Shown here: positions 41,947 to 52,887 of the stretch, one piece after another
Layout: every line of letters begins with the position of its first letter
How positions within the stretch are numbered: the stretch's first letter is position 1
Assembly: GCF_000941075.1 (NCBI RefSeq)
Contig: NZ_CP007229.1
Coordinates: 1-64,000 of the forward strand
From: Mesomycoplasma dispar
Lineage (GTDB): Bacteria > Bacillota_I > Bacilli_A > Mycoplasmatales > Metamycoplasmataceae
Reading direction: 5' to 3'
DNA: 64,000 bases
Notes under the pieces: model-generated
The model's input: only the letters and a program-made list of their open reading frames with translations
The model's database searches: none
Told to the model about the DNA's origin: nothing
Program-made: the position numbers and the translations under genes

Positions 41947-42372
41947 TTGAAAGTCGCTATTAAAATAGGAGCAGCGCTTGCGGCAACCGTAATAATTGCT
42001 GGCGTTGGCATAGGTGGTTGATATTTGTATAATCACAAATTGCAGGAATCAATTCCGCCACTAAAAAAACAGCTTGATTTTGAAGTAAAAAATGAAAGCA
42101 AATACAAGGACAACGAAGTTTTTCCTAATATTTATGCGAATGATTTTTATGACACAATCAAAGTTAAAGACGGGCAAGTTTTTATTGATGAATGATTAGT
42201 TGAAAATGTTATAAAAGAAATAGTCTCAAAAATTAAAGTTGCTTTTGGATCAATAAATTTTCGATATCAAATTGATGATCAAAAAAGCACAATATATATT
42301 GAAATTCTTTGGAAATACAAAAAAAATAAACTAAATAGAAACTATAAAATCAGTTTATATCAAGATGCATAA
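41947..42372 (+). CDS. Membrane-anchored hypothetical protein, 141 aa
   Basis: Not recognised. TTG start, with AGAGGAATAAA just upstream overlapping the previous stop. An N-terminal membrane anchor (AALAATVIIAGVGIGGWYLY, about residues 9-28) is followed by a 110-residue soluble part, so it probably faces outward or is anchored to the inner leaflet, orientation unclear. TGA-Trp at 42019 and 42193. Last gene of the three-gene unknown set; the only one with a membrane segment. Confidence 0.65.
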
Positions 42373-42398
42373 TGTTGCTTATTTTGTAGAAAATTAAG

Positions 42399-42404
42399 TA
42401 TAAT
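42399..42404 (+). promoter_or_regulatory. dinB -10 box, very short leader
   Basis: TATAAT whose last base is 13 bases before the dinB ATG; a transcript would start about 5-8 bases ahead of the ATG, leaving no room for a Shine-Dalgarno, and none is seen. Confidence 0.5.
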
Positions 42405-42417
42405 TATTTTTAACTGT

Positions 42418-43572
42418 ATGCCAAAAATAATTGCACATATTGATATTGATACCTTTTTTGTTTCCTCAGAAATTAGACTAGACTCAAAACTAGAAGGACA
42501 GCCAATTGCAATTTCTCGAAGAGATGATTTTGCAATGGCTGTTTCTGTTTCTAAAGAAGTAAAAGAAAAAGGCTTTAAAATTACAGATAAAATTGTTGAA
42601 ATTAAAAAAAAGATACCAAATTTAATTGTAATTCGACCAAATATGAATTATTATAAATTTTTGTCAAACCAGTTTTTCACTTTTATTTCTAAAAATTTCA
42701 CTAAAAAAATTGAAGTTTACTCAATTGATGAATGTTTTCTTGACTTAACAGATTTTTCTCGAAATTTCAAAACTTTAAGCGAAATGTTGTACTTTATAAA
42801 GGATGAATTGCAAAAAAATCTTAAATTACCAATATCGATCGGTGTTTCCTATAACAAATTGCTTGCAAAAATGGCTACTAATTTGGCTAAACACTCAAAA
42901 GACCGAATTGTCTTAATCCCAGAATTTAAAATTCCATCGCTAATTCATACGCAAAAAATTGAAAATCTATTTGGAATAGGAGCGCAAAACTCGAAAAAAT
43001 TAAAAGATGCTGGAATTTTCACTATCGGCGATTTTGTAAAAAAAGGAATTAATGACGAAAAAATAGTTCAAATTTTAGGGGTTAATCGTCACTATTTTTT
43101 TCAATCATTAACCGGAAAAGGTGACAACAACGTTTCTAATAGACTTGAGAAATTCAAAAGTATCTCACATTTTCGCACATTCCCATTAAATAATTTGTTA
43201 ACGAAAAGGGAAATTTTAAACTTAATTTCAAATTTTTTATCAGAAATAGTGGAAAAATTGAAAAAATATTCAAAAGCGGCTAATAGAATTGAAATTTTTT
43301 TTAAACTAAAAAACAAAGTACAGAACCGTTTTTTTACTAATTTAACCTTTCCCTCTAACGATTATGACTTTCTTTATGAAAATTTAGTTGCACTTGTTGA
43401 AAAAATTAATGATTTTTCTTTCATTTTTGGTTTTGGTATCGCTGTGTCTAAAATTTCAGATTATGATACTGGTATGTTAAAAACTAACCCAAAAGTTAAG
43501 AGCATCATTTCGGACATTAACAAAAAAATGGGTTCTAAAAAATTATTTGTACTAAATCATATTAAAAATTAA
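42418..43572 (+). CDS. dinB: DNA polymerase IV (Y family)
   Basis: Error-prone translesion polymerase. 384 aa, no TGA codons. Metal-binding motifs IAHIDIDTFFVSSE at the N-terminus (Asp9) and YSIDECFLDLTDF about residue 105; SIGVSYNKLLAKMATNLAK is the family's thumb/palm signature, and a helix-hairpin-helix LFGIGAQNSKKLKDAGI follows. The conserved steric-gate Tyr/Phe is in DTFF. The C-terminal little-finger domain is diverged and no clamp-binding peptide is evident. Confidence 0.93.
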   Translation: MPKIIAHIDIDTFFVSSEIRLDSKLEGQPIAISRRDDFAMAVSVSKEVKEKGFKITDKIVEIKKKIPNLIVIRPNMNYYKFLSNQFFTFISKNFTKKIEVYSIDECFLDLTDFSRNFKTLSEMLYFIKDELQKNLKLPISIGVSYNKLLAKMATNLAKHSKDRIVLIPEFKIPSLIHTQKIENLFGIGAQNSKKLKDAGIFTIGDFVKKGINDEKIVQILGVNRHYFFQSLTGKGDNNVSNRLEKFKSISHFRTFPLNNLLTKREILNLISNFLSEIVEKLKKYSKAANRIEIFFKLKNKVQNRFFTNLTFPSNDYDFLYENLVALVEKINDFSFIFGFGIAVSKISDYDTGMLKTNPKVKSIISDINKKMGSKKLFVLNHIKN

Positions 43573-43577
43573 AAAAA

Positions 43578-43991
43578 ATGAAAAAAACTTTGTATCTTTA
43601 TTTAAAAATATTTTTTGCAATATCAATAATTTTAAGTTTTGTTGCAATTTGAAATTATAGTTTAATATTTGGATGACTTTTTTCTCTAATTAGCGTTCTT
43701 ACATCTGTGTTTTCAAAATATTTATTTTTAAATAAAATTACAAATAACGCAAAGAGAAAAATAAAAACGACGGTTTTTATAGCTTTTTTTGCCTATATGT
43801 TCTTCGTTTTACTTCAGGCATCGATTTTTACAATTATTTTTTTCATAAACAAAACATTTACAACTAATGATTCTCAACAAATTTACAGCATTTTTTTCCA
43901 CCCGATTAATATTATTTCTTTTATTTTTGGGTACACAATTTTTCCAATTAGTGCTATAATTAATAATTCGATATTAAAATATAAAAAGTAA
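43578..43991 (+). CDS. ATP synthase operon membrane protein, AtpI/MG406-like
   Basis: 137 aa with four hydrophobic segments (LYLYLKIFFAISIILSFVAI; FGWLFSLISVLTSVF; TTVFIAFFAYMFFVLLQASI; IISFIFGYTIFPISAII). Position directly before atpB, 9 bases away, points to the AtpI-type protein found first in many ATP synthase operons, where it helps c-ring assembly or Mg handling. Sequence itself is low in landmarks, so the call is by position and topology. TGA-Trp at 43650 and later. Confidence 0.65.
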
Positions 43992-44000
43992 AGGAGTAAA

Positions 44001-44729
44001 ATGGATTTTTTTTCAAATTGAAATCAGCCACAATTATTTACTCTCTTTATTTTAGTAATCTTTTTGATAATTTTATCAATTATTGTTTTTTTTCACGTAA
44101 AAAAATCAAAAGTTGATAAAGCTCCTTCAGCCATTGTTTTGTTTGCAGAATCTTATTTTATGTTTATCGATGATCTTGTTGAATCTGCTGGTGAAGGTTA
44201 TGTAAATAAGACAAAACCTTATATTTTTTCACTTTTTACCTTTTTTTTGTTTGGAAATTTGTTATCTCTCGTTGGGTTAGAACCAGTTTCGACTTCAATT
44301 TCAGTTACTTTAACTTTAGCTTTTATTAGTTGATTTGGAATTTTTGTAGTTGGCGCTATTTATTCTAGATGACGTTATTTACTTGAATTTGCAAAAAACC
44401 CCTTAAAAATAATTGGAGCACCAGCCCCATTAATTTCGCTTTCCTTTAGGATGTATGGGAATTTAATTTCTGGTTCAGTTTTATTTATGATTATTTATTC
44501 GGGAGTCCAATGGGTTTACCAAAAAATACCACTGGGTGTTTTTGGTAATTTTAATTTGCCAGTTGTGTTAATTTTTCCACCTTTTCTTCTATATTTCGAT
44601 ATTGTTGGCTCGCTAATTCAGTCTTTCATTTTCGTAATTTTAACAGTTTCATATTGAGGAATGGAAGCAAACGAGTCTGGAAAAAGTGAACAAATTACGG
44701 AAAAAGAAGCACATTTTCAAAAAACATAA
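44001..44729 (+). CDS. atpB: ATP synthase Fo subunit a
   Basis: Proton-channel subunit. 242 aa with five to six membrane helices. The functional Arg is in SLSFRMYGNLISGS, preceded by NPLKIIGAPAPLI, and a GNLLSLVGLEP loop is present. TGA-Trp codons include 44019 and 44658. AAAGGAG precedes the ATG. Confidence 0.94.
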
Positions 44730-44779
44730 AAACTCTAAATTTAAAAAATTAATTTTAAAAAACTAGAAAAAGGAAAAAA

Positions 44780-45085
44780 ATGGATTCTCTCATAAATTTT
44801 TCACATAAAGTTGTTCAAAATTTTCAAGAAGTAGCAAATAAAGCAGCACAAACCGACTTAAACGGGAAAGCGTTTGCGTATCTGGGCGCAGGACTTGCAA
44901 TGATCGGTGTTATCGGTGTTGGAGCGGGTCAAGGATATTCGGTGGGTAAGGCGTGTGATGCGATTGCTCGAAATCCTGAAGCTCAGAAAAAAGTTTTTCG
45001 TGTTTTATTAATCGGGACTGCAATTTCTGAAACTAGTTCAATTTATGCGCTTTTAATTGCTTTTATTTTAATTTTTGTTAAATAA
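44780..45085 (+). CDS. atpE: ATP synthase Fo subunit c
   Basis: Rotor-ring proteolipid. 101 aa: an N-terminal extension of about 28 residues, helix 1 LGAGLAMIGVIGVGAGQGYS, the polar loop ARNPEAQKK, and helix 2 with the ion-binding Glu in TAISETSSIYALLIAFI. GAAAAAGGAAAAA precedes ATG. Confidence 0.96.
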   Translation: MDSLINFSHKVVQNFQEVANKAAQTDLNGKAFAYLGAGLAMIGVIGVGAGQGYSVGKACDAIARNPEAQKKVFRVLLIGTAISETSSIYALLIAFILIFVK

Positions 45086-45123
45086 TTTTAGGCAATTTTT
45101 GAATTACTTGAAAAAGATAAAAA

Positions 45124-45681
45124 ATGGAAGATCTTAAGAAATCATTAGGCAAGTTGTTTGAAGGAATTACTCCTAATATTTATGTTATTACTGCGACAAT
45201 AGTTAGTTTTATAATTTTATTTTTAGTAATTACTTATTTTGTTTATCGTCCACTCAAAAAATACATAAAAGATCGAAAAAATTTCCTTCAAAATCATATA
45301 GATTCGACAATCAAATCGAATTTACAGGCGCAAAAACTTGAAAAAGAAACACAAAAAAAACTTCTTGAAACAAAAGAATTTTGCAACGAACTTAAAGAAA
45401 AATCACAAATTGAAGCTAGTAAATTTCTTGAAGATTCAAAAAAAACAGCGACAGAAAACGCACGGCAATTAATTAGTGAAGGTCAAAAAATTTTACTAGA
45501 ATATGAAAAAGAAATAATCGCTAAACATCAAGAAAATATTATTAATGTTGCAGTTGAAATTAGTCGAAAATACCTTGAAAAACAGCGAGAAAACAACGAA
45601 GATTTGCATAAAAAGTTACTTTTAGATTTAGAAAATGAATTAAAATCTGAAGAAAATAATTCAAAAATTGATACCAAATAG
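45124..45681 (+). CDS. atpF: ATP synthase Fo subunit b
   Basis: Stator stalk. 185 aa: one membrane helix ([20 protein letters not shown], about residues 22-42) and a long charged coiled coil to the end. It lacks a lipobox, unlike the lipoprotein form in some mycoplasmas. Starts after AAAAAGATAAAA. Confidence 0.93.
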   Translation: MEDLKKSLGKLFEGITPNIYVITATIVSFIILFLVITYFVYRPLKKYIKDRKNFLQNHIDSTIKSNLQAQKLEKETQKKLLETKEFCNELKEKSQIEASKFLEDSKKTATENARQLISEGQKILLEYEKEIIAKHQENIINVAVEISRKYLEKQRENNEDLHKKLLLDLENELKSEENNSKIDTK

Positions 45682-45689
45682 GGTTAAAA

Positions 45690-46253
45690 ATGCACTCACA
45701 AGTAAAAAATTATTACGGATATGCGGAAACACTTTTGGAAATTTCAATTTCTGATGAAAAAGTAAAAAACTTTTTAAATGATAGTTTTTTAATTTTAGAG
45801 ATAATCCAAAATCATCCAGTTTTAATTTCAGTTTTTAATTCTTATTTTGTAACTAAACAGGAAAAATTTAATTTAATTGATAAAATTTTTTCAGACAAAG
45901 TTGAAAAAAAGATGGTTAATTTTCTTAAAGTAATTGGTAAGAACAATCTTTTTTCATACTATCGACAAATTTTGATAAAATTTATTAAACTTGCAAATGC
46001 ACATTTAGCACAAACTTGAGGTGAAATAGAAACTGCTTTTCCAATTCCTGTTTCTGTTATTAGTAATTTTGAAAATATTCTTTCAAAAAAATTAAACAAA
46101 AAAGTTCATCTAAGGCAAAAAATCAATTCCCAACTAATTTCTGGAGTTCGAATAATAGTTGATAACCAAATTTTTGAAAACTCACTTTTTTCACAATTAA
46201 AGTCACTAAAACAGACACTGAAAAATCGTATAGATATTAAAAAAAGTCTATAA
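45690..46253 (+). CDS. atpH: ATP synthase F1 subunit delta
   Basis: Connects the stator to the alpha-beta head. 187 aa with one TGA-Trp (46017). [20 protein letters not shown] near the N-terminus is like the family's start, and the C-terminus contains [20 protein letters not shown], the conserved G-x-x-I-x-x-G-D-x-x-x-D-x-S segment with changes. Confidence 0.88.
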
Positions 46254-46269
46254 ATTTAAAGGTTTTATT

Positions 46270-47796
46270 ATGAATAAAGATATAAATTTAGCCGCAATAA
46301 TCAAAAATGAAATTGAAAATTTTGAAGCTAAAATTCAAAATGATGACATTGGAAAAGTCATTATTGTCGGCGATGGTGTCGCGCTTGTATCTGGAATTGA
46401 AAAAGTGAAATTTGGTGAACTTGTTGAATTTGAAAACAATGTTTTTGGAATCGCCCTTAATTTAGAGCAAGATTTAATCGGAATCGTTATTATGGGTGGA
46501 GAAAATTCGGTTTTTCAAGGCTCAATTGTCAAAAGGACAAAATCTGTAATTTCAATCACAGTTGGAGATCAACTTTTAGGTCGGGTTATCAACGCTCTTG
46601 GGGCTCCAATTGATGGAAAAGGTGAATTTGATAATAGTCTTAAAAGCGAAATTTTCACTAGTGCACCTTCGATCATGGACAGAAAAAGTGTCCAAAAAGG
46701 ATTGAAAACGGGAATTTTAGCCATTGATTCACTAGTTCCAATCGGAAAAGGTCAACGTGAGTTAATAATTGGGGATCGCCAAACTGGGAAAACCACAATC
46801 GCAATTGATACAATTTTGAACCAAAAAGGAAAAAATGTCTATTGTGTTTACGTCGCAATCGGGCAAAAAAATTCTAGCGTTGCTCAAATAGTCTCACTTC
46901 TTGAAAAAAAAGGTGCACTTGAATATACAACTGTTGTTTTAGCTGGCGCAAGCGAACTTTCACCTTTGCAATATCTTGCACCTTATTCTGGAACTTCGAT
47001 CGCCGAATATTGGATGCACAAAGGAAAAGATGTTTTGATAATTTATGATGATTTATCAAAACACGCAATTGCTTATCGAACACTTTCGCTTCTTTTAAGA
47101 AGGCCGCCAGGTCGCGAAGCTTTTCCTGGCGATATTTTTTATCAACATTCCTACCTTCTTGAGCGATCATCGCAACTTTCTGATGAAAAAGGTGGTGGAT
47201 CAATTACCGCTTTGCCAATAATTGAAACTCAAGCTGGCGATATTTCAGCCTATATTCCCACAAATGTGATTTCAATTACAGATGGACAAATTTTTGTCAG
47301 AGATAGTTTGTTCAATTCTGGGCAAAAACCAGCGATTGATATTGGGCTTTCGGTTTCACGGGTTGGTTCTGCCGCCCAAACTAAATTGATGAAATGAGCA
47401 TCTTCTTCATTAAAATTGGAATTAGCACAGTATAACGAACTTAAGGCCTTCGCCCAATTTGGTTCAGATTTAGGGCCTAGTTCACAGTTGATTCTTGATC
47501 GCGGCAATAAAATTTATGAACTTTTAAAACAAGAAAATCAACAACCACTTAGTGAAATTCAGCAAATTATGTTACTAATTTTGATTCGTGAGCATTTAAT
47601 TGATAAATTAGAACAGAAATCTATTCAATCATTTAGGTCAGTTTTTCTAAAATTTCTCGATTCTGACAGTAAAATTAAGTTAATTTTAGAAAAAATTAGT
47701 CATAATCAAGGTCTAGAAGGCGAAAATTTAGAAGAAATTCTAAAAAATATTACAGATTTTATCGAAAAATTCAATTTAGGACAAGCTTTTAGTTAA
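46270..47796 (+). CDS. atpA: ATP synthase F1 subunit alpha
   Basis: Non-catalytic nucleotide-binding head subunit. 508 aa. P-loop [41 protein letters not shown], and the alpha signature [17 protein letters not shown]. One TGA-Trp at 47395-47397. GGTTTTATT precedes ATG, a weak ribosome site. Confidence 0.97.
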
Positions 47797-47820
47797 TTTT
47801 TTTGAAAGGCGAGTGAAAAA

Positions 47821-48651
47821 ATGGCTAAATTAAATCGACTTCGCGCTAGATTTGTCCAGATTCAAAACATAAAAAAAATGACTAATGTTATGGAAATGAT
47901 TGCAAATGCAAAAATCCCTAAAATAAAGAATCAATTTAAATCATCTCAAGAATATTTTGAAAATTTGGACTATATTTTTCAAAATATTCTTGAAAATTTA
48001 GGTACAAAAGTCGAAGAATTAACTAAAACAGAATCTAAAAAAAATCTTTATATAATTTTTGGTTCAAATTTAGGGTTTTGTGGCGCTCTTAATAATTTAA
48101 TTTTAAAAAAACTTACACTTGAACTCAAAGAAAATGACGAAGTGATCGTTTTTGGGAAGAAAATTTATAATTTTTTATCATTAAATTACCCAAAGGTAAT
48201 TCTAAAATCTTTTTTAGGAATAGAAGAATCAAATTTCGTGGATCCGATTCTACAAGTATCTAACCTTATAAATCAGGCGATAATAGACAAAAAATATAGT
48301 AAAATTTTTATTTGTTATAATAAATTTATCAGTATAATTCACTCAAAACCAGAAATGCATAATTTGCTTGATTTTAAAAAAAACACTGTAAAATACGATG
48401 GGTATGGAATTGAATTTGAACCAAATGCCACCGAAATTTTTGAAAAATTAATGCCTTTTTACATTAAATCAGTTCTTGAAAAACTTTTCATTGAATCGAA
48501 ATTAGTTGAAACTTCTGCCCGACGTTCTTCAATGGAAAGTGCAACTGAAAATGCTCGTGAAATCTTGCAAAAATTAGAAACGGAAATCAACTCAAGTCGT
48601 CAAGCAATGATAACGCAAGAAATTATTGAAATTATTAGCGGAAAAATGTAG
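47821..48651 (+). CDS. atpG: ATP synthase F1 subunit gamma
   Basis: Central shaft. 276 aa. N-terminal helix RLRARFVQIQNIKKMTNVME, middle segment GSNLGFCGALNN, and C-terminal helix SARRSSMESATENAREIL, all diagnostic. AAAGGCGAG before the ATG. Confidence 0.96.
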   Translation: MAKLNRLRARFVQIQNIKKMTNVMEMIANAKIPKIKNQFKSSQEYFENLDYIFQNILENLGTKVEELTKTESKKNLYIIFGSNLGFCGALNNLILKKLTLELKENDEVIVFGKKIYNFLSLNYPKVILKSFLGIEESNFVDPILQVSNLINQAIIDKKYSKIFICYNKFISIIHSKPEMHNLLDFKKNTVKYDGYGIEFEPNATEIFEKLMPFYIKSVLEKLFIESKLVETSARRSSMESATENAREILQKLETEINSSRQAMITQEIIEIISGKM

Positions 48652-50071
<1,420 letters not shown>

Positions 50072-50085
<14 letters not shown>

Positions 50086-50332
50086 CTTTAAAATATTTAC
50101 TCCGAACGGAGTTTTTCACGAATCAAAACCTGATTCAGTTTTAATAAAAACAAAACTTGGATATCGTGTGGCTCAATACGGAATAACTCCTTTTGTTGGT
50201 GTGATTGACCCATCAATTTTGCAGATTTTTAACGAAAAAGAAAAACTAGAATTCGAAATTAAAAGCGGAATCGTCTTCGCTAACAAATTTGAGATTTTGA
50301 TTTTTACTGAAGATAAATTGGGTTCTGCTTAA
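50072..50332 (+). CDS. atpC: ATP synthase F1 subunit epsilon, short form
   Basis: 86 aa beginning at GTG. Contains the N-terminal beta-sandwich only (NFKIFTPNGVFHESKPDSVL ... TKLGYRVAQYGITPFVGVI); the C-terminal helical hairpin of about 45 residues that inhibits ATP hydrolysis in other bacteria is missing. Overlaps atpD by 14 bases. Last gene of the operon. Confidence 0.85.
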
Positions 50333-50365
50333 TATTAACATTTTTTGGGAAAATTTGTTAAAAAA

Positions 50366-50388
50366 AGGAAAACTATGTAGTTTTTCCT
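50366..50388 (+). terminator. atp operon terminator, disrupted by the insertion sequence
   Basis: AGGAAAACT (50366-50374), loop ATGT, AGTTTTTCCT (50379-50388), one bulged T. The natural T-run after it (TAATTTTTT) is now at 51807 and beyond, on the other side of the insertion. Confidence 0.75.
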
Positions 50389-50390
50389 AA
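50372..50390. repeat. Direct repeat, left copy (target duplication)
   Basis: 19 bases ACTATGTAGTTTTTCCTAA, identical to 51791-51809. The TAA end and the first A may belong to the element's own ends, so the true duplication is 15-19 bases. Confidence 0.85.
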
Positions 50391-50414
50391 ATTAGTAGAA
50401 AAAAATGAGACACA
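50388..50414 (+). repeat. IS left terminal inverted repeat
   Basis: Matches the reverse complement of 51765-51791 at 23 of 27 positions. Confidence 0.85.
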
Positions 50415-50435
50415 CCAAGAGAGGTGTGTTTTTTT
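50410..50435 (+). terminator. IS-internal hairpin that can block read-in and hide the Shine-Dalgarno
   Basis: ACACACC (50410-50416), loop AAGAGA, GGTGTGT (50423-50429), followed by a T-run to 50435 and directly by the transposase ATG at 50436. The GAGG at 50421-50424, the only possible ribosome site, lies in the loop and right arm. Confidence 0.75.
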
Positions 50436-51722
50436 ATGAAACAAAATAAATTTTCAATTAATGAAAAAATCAAATATATCAAAATCGCTGAATCGCAAGG
50501 ATTCAAAAGTGCGACTATACATTTTGCAAACGAGTTTCGTGAAATTTATAAAAATAAATCAGTTAATAAAAAATCGCAAAAAGAGGGTTTTTTACAGACA
50601 TATGCGAATAATTTAATTCGAAACTGACAAAAAAAGTATTATAATTATGGTATGAACGGATTAATTAGCACACGTGGTAAAAATAAATCACCACGTAAGT
50701 CAAAAAAACAATACACAATTAACGATCTTTCGGAAAATGACCGCGGAATTTATCAAGAAATAATGGAAAACGTCCTTAGAAGATACGGGATTGATCCTGC
50801 AATTGTAATGGACGAACTTAAAAAGCGAAAACAAGAAGCAGAAAAAGATAAGGATCAAATCGAAAATTCAACAAGACTTTGCAGCGTTTTAAAAGTTAAT
50901 CGCACATCGATTTATCGCAAAATAAAGGTGAAAAAATCACCAAAAGAAATGGTATACAGTAAAGAATTACTTGATTGAATTCTTGAAAGTTTTAATTTTA
51001 ACAGAAAAGTAAAAGGTCGAGATAATTTGTATAATGTATACAAAAATCAAGGAAATAATATAAGCACATATGTTTTTCAAAAACACTATGAACATTTAGG
51101 GATAAAATCGATTGCTTACAAAAAACAAGGTAAAAATGCGCCAAAAGAAGCTAAATTTTCGCGGATTTGAGCCGAAGATCATATCAAAGGACAATTTGAA
51201 TCTAAAAATTTTGGTGAAAAATGATTTGCTGATATTAAATTTATAAGAATTGGCGATGATTTTTATTTTTTGCATTCAATAATTGAAACAAAATCTAATT
51301 ATTTGCTAAATTTTTCAATTTCCAAGACTAGATTTTCAGAAGAAACAATAAAATTAGTAAAAGAAACAATCAAAAAACACAAAATTACACCTAAATTTTT
51401 CCATTCAGATCATGGAGTTGAATATGCTAACCACCGATTTGCTCAATTTTTAAAAGAAAACAACATTCAACAATCAATGTCGCCAAAAGGAAACGCGCTT
51501 GCAAACCGCCCGATTGAATACTTTTATGCTATTTTACAAAGAGAATACTTGAATGTTGAGGGTAAAATTTTTGAAAACCTTGAAGATGCCCATCAAAAAA
51601 TCAGCTCATTTGTTAAATGATACAATAAAACTAGAGTGCAAAGTTGCCTTTCATATTTGAGTCCAAATTCTCATTTTGAACAATTTGGTGCTCAAAAAAA
51701 TTTTCACAATTTTGGAGAATAA
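50436..51722 (+). CDS. IS3-family (IS150-like) transposase, single frame
   Basis: 428 aa in one frame, so no programmed frameshift between OrfA and OrfB is needed. An N-terminal HTH region (INEKIKYIKIAESQGFKS; WQKKYYNYGMNGL) is followed by the DDE core: Asp in KWFADIKFI, Asp in FFHSDHGVEYANH, IQQSMSPKGNALANRPIEYFY with the Glu, then LQREYL. This SMS-x-KGN-x-x-x-N signature is IS3/IS150-type. TGA-Trp codons at 50625, 50976 and later. ATG directly follows the T-run of the hairpin; a GTG 12 bases earlier lies within that hairpin and is less likely. Confidence 0.88.
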
Positions 51723-51764
51723 AAAATAATAAAAATTTGTTTTAAAAATAATTAAAAATAATGA

Positions 51765-51791
51765 TGTGTCTCATTTTCCTATACTAACTTA
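51765..51791 (-). repeat. IS right terminal inverted repeat
   Basis: Reverse complement of the left end, 23 of 27 identical; ends ...ACTAACTTA. Confidence 0.85.
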
Positions 51792-51809
51792 CTATGTAGT
51801 TTTTCCTAA
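51791..51809. repeat. Direct repeat, right copy (target duplication)
   Basis: Same 19 bases as 50372-50390. Immediately followed by TTTTTTCC, the original continuation of the atp terminator. Confidence 0.85.
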
Positions 51810-51856
51810 TTTTTTCCTTTTTTTGATTAAAAAAGAAAAAAAACTTAACAAGTTAT

Positions 51857-52342
51857 ATGAATCACAAAAACCGTGGAATGTTTCTTGAAAAAATTATTAA
51901 CAATACAATCGAATTTTATTATCAGAACGATATTGCCATTTTTCATAAAAAAAATTTGGATATTAGTTTTAAAGCAGTCAACAAAGATTTGGCATTAAAC
52001 GATGCTTTTATTTTAAAAAAATCGACTGTTGATTATTATGGAATTTATAAGGGGGTTTTTGTTGCCTTTGAAGCAAAAAGCACTAACGAAAATACCTTGA
52101 ATTTAAAACAAATTCCAGAACACCAATTAAATTATTTACATAAAGTCCGAAAACATTTTGGTTGTGCATTTTTTGTAATTTTTTTTAAGCAACTAGAAAA
52201 ATTTTATATAGTTAATATTGATAAAGTTGATTTTTCTTTAAAATCCATTTCAATTTCATTTTTAGAAAAAGAAGGTTTTGAAATTTCGTTGACCTATCCA
52301 GGAATAATTGATTTCATTGGCTATATTGATCAAATGCTTTAA
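51857..52342 (+). CDS. recU: Holliday junction resolvase RecU
   Basis: Resolves four-way junctions in recombination, working after RecA. 161 aa. Family landmarks: NRGMFLEKIINNTIEFYYQN, KKSTVDYYGIYKGVFVAFEA, KSTNENTLNLKQIPEHQLNY, and an FFVIFFKQLEKFYIV strand; the acidic residues of the PD-D/E-x-K nuclease (Asp in STVDY, Glu and Lys in FEAKS) are present. Weak ribosome site. Previously next to the atp terminator before the insertion. Confidence 0.9.
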   Translation: MNHKNRGMFLEKIINNTIEFYYQNDIAIFHKKNLDISFKAVNKDLALNDAFILKKSTVDYYGIYKGVFVAFEAKSTNENTLNLKQIPEHQLNYLHKVRKHFGCAFFVIFFKQLEKFYIVNIDKVDFSLKSISISFLEKEGFEISLTYPGIIDFIGYIDQML

Positions 52343-52377
52343 TTTTTGCTAAAAATATTATAAAATTTCATAAAAAT

Positions 52378-52887
52378 ATGTTGGCAAATTTTATAAACTG
52401 GCAAAATTTTGAACCTCCTTTGAATTATTTAATTTTACCAAACATATTTTTAGGAAAAAATATTTGCTTCGTAGCGAAAATAGTGCTGAAAAATTGACCT
52501 TATTAAAAATTTTAACTGGGGTTGAACGAGATTATAAAGGCGAAATTATTTTTAATTCCACAAACTTAAACTCAATTAGCAACAAAAATATCATTGAAAA
52601 AATTAGTTTTATCGACAACAATCCGCTCTTAATTGAAGGAAATTTATCTGAAAATATTAGCTTTTATTCAAAATATGATGAGAAAAAAATTGATGATTTA
52701 ATTAATTTAGTTAATTTAGACGAACTAAAATAATTGATGAAACCTTTCCAATCTTGACAAGATAAATATTGAAAATCTTGTAAATTTGTTGTTAAAACAA
52801 AACATTACACTACTTTTTTTGCACAATTTAGATGAAAATCTAGTTAAAAATTTCGATTTTTGTTTGAATTTTGCTAATTTTTGCTAA
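52378..52887 (+). pseudogene. Broken ABC-type ATPase
   Basis: Fragments of an ABC ATPase in three frames. NYLILPNIFLGKNICFV leads into ENSAEKLTLLKILTGVERD after a frameshift near 52460 (Walker A degraded: Ser-Ala-Glu in place of Gly-Ser-Gly), then ENISFYSKYDEKKI, then IIDETF and, in another frame, NLDKINIENLVNLLLKQN. The region from the Q-loop helices to Walker B, including the LSGGQ signature, is missing. It cannot hydrolyse ATP. Confidence 0.8.

Larger units (their letters stand above)
50388..51791 (+). mobile_element. IS3-like insertion sequence, complete
   Basis: About 1.4 kb with imperfect 27-bp terminal inverted repeats (50388-50414 and 51765-51791, 23 of 27 identical, shared inner core AAAATGAGACACA), one intact transposase gene, and a 19-base direct repeat flanking it. 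Inserted into the right arm of the atp terminator, upstream of recU. Transposase motifs point to the IS3 family, IS150 group. Confidence 0.9.

Noticed and set aside
50388-51791. IS30/IS1630-type element
   Set aside because: The long target repeat suggests it, but the transposase has IS3/IS150 motifs (SMS-x-KGN) rather than the IS30 pattern.
52464-52733. Intact short ABC ATPase
   Set aside because: No proper Walker A, no signature motif, and Walker B in another frame.
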